Source of the DNA: Chara braunii
Lineage: Eukaryota; Streptophyta; Charophyceae; Charales; Characeae
Direction of reading: 5' to 3'
DNA length: 25,365 nt
Assembly: GCA_003427395.1 (NCBI GenBank)
Contig: BFEA01000164.1
Coordinates: 2,145,527 to 2,170,891 of the forward strand
In this document: in pieces, positions 22,546-25,365 of the stretch
Layout of the letters: every line of letters begins with the position of its first letter
How positions within the stretch are numbered: position 1 is the stretch's first letter
Program-made: the position numbers and the translations under genes
The notes under the pieces: model-generated
The model's input: only the letters and a program-made list of their open reading frames with translations
Database searches by the model: none
What the model was told of the DNA's origin: nothing

Positions 22546-22719
22546 CAACACTTACTTTGCAAATTGACATTGACAGAGTAATCGCTGGTTTCGACAACTG
22601 CGAATCTGCATCACTTTCCGACTGTGACTTAGTAATATGTGGGACTCCAAATACATCTGGCGGCACCTCCTCTAAGCCTGACCTTTCCTCCTAATGAGTG
22701 TCTCGCTGTTCACTCAATT

Positions 22720-23529
22720 CTACTTGCATGTGTAGGTGGTGGCTGGCTTCCAAGCAGCTGGAATGCAGCTGATACCTGTGAGAATTTGTCCATCTCCTAG
22801 AGTTAACCCCAGTGAAACTGGGCTGGTCCATTTGCCGTTGAAGTTGTACATAGCTCCGAAGTCTTGAGTCATCGGAGAGAACGTCGATCCGCCACCTGGC
22901 GCGCACTCCGCCGTCTTGATGTCCCCGGCACCGGGAATATCCCGCATGAGAATCGATAAGAAACTTGGGTTTGTCGCCTCACGAACAATTGCCGTGAATG
23001 CTTTCCCAAGGCCGAGGTCGCACAGAACCCTCCGATATTGACCTTGCAATTTCCCCGCTGTGACGAGCTGCTCCGCTTCTGCCGGCCCACTGGCCAGAGC
23101 ATGGAAGGCCGGCTGGCTCATATCGAAATGCACGGTGTCCGATCCACACGGGCACAGATGTGTCATCGTGATAGTCACCGTGGCCGTGCATCCAGGATTG
23201 CCCACGCAACGGATTTCCCAACACCTACCGCATCCGAACCCCTCTTCGAACATTGGAGGATTTCCGGCTGCAATCATCAGCTTGCAAGGGGTTGCCAATA
23301 GATTCCCATACCCGCACGCTCCAACTAACGTGCCTCCACCGTTGGCATCACCGTAGAACGTTAAGGTCGCTCCTTCGGTCCACGCTGCCCCGTCGGCACT
23401 GGTGTTGTTCGCTTGTCCATGGGCATGTCCCATCATTCCAAGGATTATGAAGCACATAAGGATCTTCAAGCCCGTACGACAATTATTCCCGATGTTAAGG
23501 CAGATCGATGCCGCACTATCCGGCGCCAT
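22720..23529 (-). CDS. Secreted expansin, beta-expansin-like (269 aa)
   Basis: Expansins are secreted proteins that loosen plant cell walls at low pH without hydrolysis. From ATG at 23529 the protein has a hydrophobic stretch (about residues 21-34, ILMCFIILGMMG) with a likely signal cleavage near residue 40. A double-psi beta-barrel domain follows: ACGYGN at 71-76, GCGRCWEIRC at 99-108, HFDMSQPAF at 134-142, YRRVLC at 165-170. The C-terminal CBM63-like domain ends with IPAAWKP (256-262). RDIPGAGDI, AAWKP and the L..AG.L..QYRRV spacing resemble beta-expansins more than alpha. The HFD motif is intact and length is normal. The frame stays open upstream to 23787, but that DNA encodes low-complexity sequence and a poly-Lys run, so the internal Met with signal peptide is preferred. 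It has no intron and is transcribed away from the GST exon. Retroelement relics begin within about 30 bp of its stop. Confidence 0.9.
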   Translation of the reverse strand: MAPDSAASICLNIGNNCRTGLKILMCFIILGMMGHAHGQANNTSADGAAWTEGATLTFYGDANGGGTLVGACGYGNLLATPCKLMIAAGNPPMFEEGFGCGRCWEIRCVGNPGCTATVTITMTHLCPCGSDTVHFDMSQPAFHALASGPAEAEQLVTAGKLQGQYRRVLCDLGLGKAFTAIVREATNPSFLSILMRDIPGAGDIKTAECAPGGGSTFSPMTQDFGAMYNFNGKWTSPVSLGLTLGDGQILTGISCIPAAWKPATTYTCK

Positions 23530-23579
23530 GATTTTCAGATTCAGACCCAGAGGCGGAGCCTCTAAAACGTTTTGGGAAC

Positions 23580-23705
23580 TTTGGCCTGTCCGAGCAGACT
23601 TTGGACCTGTTCGCACCCAGGCCGACGTTCGAGTCGGATACATTTGTACAGGGCCTGTTTTAGGCCAGGTACCAGTAGGGCCAGTCCTGGACAGGGCCTG
23701 GATGT
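23580..23705. repeat. Degenerate GGCCTG/CAGGCC-rich stretch upstream of expansin
   Basis: Short motifs such as GGCCTGT, GGACCTGT, GGGCCTG and their reverse complements recur irregularly here, between the expansin start and the poly-T segment. It could be 5'UTR or promoter of the expansin, or an older repeat. No clear period. Confidence 0.4.
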
Positions 23706-23840
23706 CAGTGGGATTGAACCTACTTCTATACGCGTTGTTTTTTTTTTTTTTTTTTTTTGTAATTATTTTTTTCTGCACTCCGAGCACCGGAGGCTAACGA
23801 TTGCTTTCTGCACTGCCTTCGGTACTCAGTGGGATTGAAC
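23705..23840. mobile_element. Possible small retroposed segment flanked by 15-bp direct repeats
   Basis: TCAGTGGGATTGAAC occurs exactly at 23705-23719 and 23826-23840. The 106 bp between contain a T run of about 20 near the left side (poly-A on the minus strand). The length of the direct repeats suits target-site duplication by a LINE-driven retroposon. However, about 18 bp separate the A-tract from the repeat, and no internal promoter or known SINE is recognised. Confidence 0.4.
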
Positions 23841-24059
23841 AGTCATCCTTTTCAAAGTTTTTAATTTGTTTTCATGTTTTAAAATAAAAAATACCTTTTT
23901 TTTTTCTTTTGATTAGGAGACTGATCCATTTTTGGATATGTCCGATCCTTCCGGCTTGTGTACTGCCTGCCTACCTGTTCCTCCTCCTTCCGAGTTCTGG
24001 CTCGGACTTGGTCTCGCCCTCCTCCCCTTTGTCTATGGTTCTCCCTCCATGTGTGTGAG

Positions 24060-24094
24060 CGGAAGAGCCATCTTTCTAATGTACGGCTCTTCCG
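24060..24094. repeat. 10-bp perfect inverted repeat (hairpin)
   Basis: CGGAAGAGCC at 24060-24069 pairs with GGCTCTTCCG at 24085-24094 across a 15-nt loop, immediately before the (CT)n tract. Confidence 0.85.

Positions 24095-24097
<3 letters not shown>

Positions 24098-24152
<55 letters not shown>
24098..24152 (+). repeat. (TC)n microsatellite, 55 bp
   Basis: An uninterrupted TC/CT run. CT-rich tracts are common in plant promoters and 5' leaders. Here it lies about 690 bp before the GST start codon. Confidence 0.95.
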
Positions 24153-24155
<3 letters not shown>

Positions 24156-24223
24156 TGTCTTGCTTGCTCGCTCGCTTAGTGTGTTTGTGGGAGGATCATC
24201 TACGTCTTCCGCTTTCCTGCTTC

Positions 24224-24231
24224 TATATAAA
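24224..24231 (+). promoter_or_regulatory. TATA-like box (TATATAAA)
   Basis: TATATAAA on the + strand, about 610 bp upstream of the GST ATG and just after the (CT)n tract. It could serve a long-leader GST transcript. Unproven. Confidence 0.35.
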
Positions 24232-24335
24232 CTGTAGCTCAATGTGGATTGGGAGAATGCCCTAGTGTACATGCGCATCACTAGGTGTGGAAGTAAGTGT
24301 GGTATTCGTATGTGATGTGGAAGCACGAATAACTT

Positions 24336-24343
24336 TATAAATA
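24336..24343 (+). promoter_or_regulatory. TATA box candidate (TATAAATA)
   Basis: A perfect plant-type TATAAATA in an AT-rich pocket flanked by GC-richer DNA, about 500 bp upstream of the GST ATG. It would imply a roughly 470-nt leader or an unseen 5'UTR intron. Confidence 0.4.
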
Positions 24344-24839
24344 TATCCTCTGGCCGCTTTCCTTGTTGCTTTTGCGATCTCCAACCTGACAGTCCATTTT
24401 TATGAAGTTAATGGTTGTTTATGACGTGGTTGTTACTGACATTCTGCTCTTTGTGTTGTCTAATAATTGGGGGAATTAGGCGAGGAAAGGGGAAAGACAC
24501 GAGCGCTCGCAAGTGTGGTGAGTGCGCACAGTGGGAAGATAGGCAAGGATAGCAGCAGCAATGGAAGAAAGAGCGTTGTTGTTGTGCTGTGAAATCTGAG
24601 TATCAGGTATTTGAACAGAGGCACGTGACGTGCTTGCAGCCCGTGGACAAACGGGATGGGGTTGCCCTGTGGCCTCGAGTTGCTTGCAACTTTCCTCCAC
24701 CTATATCGAGAACGATGAGGTGGTGAAACTCTTCCTTGGTGGTCAGATACGTGCTAGATCACGATACGATATCTCACGCGCAAGGCACGCGAGCATTATG
24801 TCATCTCTTGCCGAGCAGCTTTCCAATCGCTAAGTGAAG

Positions 24840-24907
24840 ATGCTGAAGGTGAAGGTCTACGTTGACATGCTGCAACAGCCCAGCCGAGCGGTATTGCTAT
24901 TCTGCAG
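24840..24907 (+). CDS. Exon 1 of a theta-class glutathione S-transferase (partial)
   Basis: Theta GSTs are cytosolic enzymes that conjugate or reduce electrophiles and peroxides with glutathione. This exon starts at ATG 24840, the first Met after an in-frame TAA at 24831-24833. It encodes 22 complete codons, MLKVKVYVDMLQQPSRAVLL then FC, and ends with AG before GTAAGA, a good plant donor site, leaving a phase 2 intron. The pattern K(V/L)Y.D...QPSRAV..FC is the first beta strand and catalytic loop of plant theta GSTs. Plant and animal theta GSTs normally have Ser just before QP(S/C)R, the residue that activates glutathione; here the codon is CAA (Gln13). The rest of the gene, including the glutathione-binding exon and the helical C-terminal domain, lies beyond the window. 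Confidence 0.8.
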
Positions 24908-25270
24908 GTAAGACAGACTTGTGAGGGATAAGGAGTGAGGGAGGGATGGGTTGTGGGAAAAGAATCAGATGAAGGAACAATGAGAATCAAGGAAGTGGGA
25001 GGACATTGGTGTCCCTATGTATTGATCAGTGTTTAAGGGACTAGATGCGTGTCGGTCGATTGAAGAAGTTGATAGATTGTTGGCGTGATGTGTGTAGTTG
25101 CATTTGGCTGTTGATTATGTTCACCATTGCCCATCCATAACTTCTTTCTAGCTTCAGCAATCGTGCATTACCTCAAACAAGTGGACCCCACCACACGGCT
25201 ACGCCGTGGCGCACAGCAACACTCGCTGATGGCGTCTCATTTTTCTTTCATGTCTCTCTCTCTCTCACTC

Positions 25271-25320
<50 letters not shown>

Positions 25321-25365
25321 TTTCTTCCCATGTTGTGCTTGGCGGGCATCGATGCTTGTCGTCTG
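24908..25365 (+). other. Start of presumed GST intron 1
   Basis: It begins GTAAGACAG and has stops in all + frames early on. It is G/A-rich at first (about 24923-25000), then mixed, with a second CT tract. No convincing GST exon 2 is found before the window ends, so the acceptor is probably outside. Confidence 0.55.
25253..25317 (+). repeat. (TC)n microsatellite, ~65 bp, two CAC interruptions
   Basis: A TC run interrupted by two CTCAC steps near 25265-25275, otherwise pure to 25317. Confidence 0.93.

Larger units (their letters stand above)
21244..22551 (-). pseudogene. Single-frame ORF relic with tandem protein repeats
   Basis: Four open stretches on the minus strand (22551-22342, 22332-22027, 22017-21685, 21648-21244) lie in one reading frame, separated by few stops (22342-22344, 22027-22029, 21685-21687). 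This suggests one former coding sequence of about 435 codons. From the N-terminal side it holds three copies of a ~42-residue unit (GGEVYEVVPDSQPEA, then FFDKEDFA.V), two copies of a ~37-residue unit (ME.TPGS.T.TET..FGV), a basic stretch, and an acidic segment with MDIDDVEDSY and VSDNDDDSEPP. I recognise no family. Position just upstream of the LINE tail on the same strand suggests a LINE ORF1-like or other element protein, but no zinc knuckle or RRM is visible. Other frames over the repeats are also open, so the frame choice rests on its long continuity. Confidence 0.5.
23841..24839. other. Non-coding intergenic/leader region upstream of GST
   Basis: No credible gene is seen. It holds AT-rich sequence at about 23845-23915, a hairpin (24060-24094), a (CT)n run (24098-24152), two TATA-like boxes and, close to the GST start, mixed leader sequence. 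In-frame TAA at 24831-24833 precedes the GST start codon, so the coding sequence cannot extend through this exon upstream. Confidence 0.6.

Noticed and set aside
22200-22694. 164-codon + strand frame with repeated PLAASLA and LLLLL segments.
   Set aside because: It is antisense over the tandem repeat. The minus frame with long same-frame continuity explains the region better, although this frame is not strictly excluded.
23709-23721. GGTTCAATCCC on the minus strand, matching a tRNA-type B box, as a sign of a SINE.
   Set aside because: No convincing A box at the right distance upstream, and no tRNA-like fold could be drawn.
23530-23787. N-terminal extension of the expansin frame by 86 codons.
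   Set aside because: It consists of poly-Lys from the poly-T tract and low-complexity Pro/Thr/Gly sequence, and would bury the signal peptide.
23932-24237. 101-codon + strand open frame with a long Ser-Leu run.
   Set aside because: About a quarter of it is the (CT)n microsatellite. No domain or credible start context.
25150-25240. A + frame reading ASAIVHYLKQVDP after a TTTCTAG, resembling the S.AI..YL motif of a theta GST exon 2.
   Set aside because: The conserved segment before this motif (the glutathione-binding NP.GKVPA part) is missing, the following residues do not match, and the frame runs into the CT repeat. Probably chance.

Overview
This window looks like nuclear DNA of a streptophyte whose chloroplast still carries chlL, so probably not a flowering plant. 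A charophyte alga (a Chara-like, repeat-rich genome) is my best guess, but that is inference. The evidence is an expansin gene, the first exon of a theta-class glutathione S-transferase, and a decayed fragment of chloroplast DNA (chlL plus a trnL-UAA group I intron) inserted in a repeat. No bacterial-style operons are present.

Region 1 (1 to about 19425) is one higher-order tandem array of about eleven degenerate copies of a 1.8 to 2.5 kb unit. On the + strand each unit runs: a 'TGAAGTGGCTGAA'-rich block; a purine-rich block; a GC-mixed block with ORF-like stretches on both strands; a block beginning GTAACCAAGAGGCCGCATGAA; a poly-T tract; then a cluster of roughly 95-bp subrepeats built as near-perfect inverted repeats (best case 45-bp perfect arms with a 4-nt spacer). 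Most short open frames here are frames of this repeat, not independent genes. Units come in a double-module long form and two single-module short forms, which points to recombination inside the array. One unit carries a 509-bp AT-rich plastid-derived insert (6121-6629).

Region 2 (about 19426 to 22690) holds decayed minus-strand retroelement-like sequence. At 19609-20756 is a broken non-LTR (LINE) reverse-transcriptase C-terminal region ending in a C-x2-C-x9-H-x4-C knuckle. At 21244-22551 is a second single-frame ORF relic, broken by stop codons and built partly of tandem protein repeats. The RT catalytic core and endonuclease are not visible.

Region 3 (22720-25365) is gene-bearing. An intact single-exon beta-expansin-like gene lies on the minus strand (22720-23529). 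Divergently, exon 1 of a theta GST starts on the plus strand at 24840 and runs into an intron cut by the window end. The roughly 1.3 kb between the two start codons holds TATA-like boxes, a 10-bp-stem hairpin, a (CT)n tract and a 15-bp direct repeat flanking a poly-T-containing segment. A second (CT)n tract lies in the presumed GST intron. The two genes encode a secreted wall-loosening protein and a cytosolic detoxification enzyme; nothing suggests a joint pathway.
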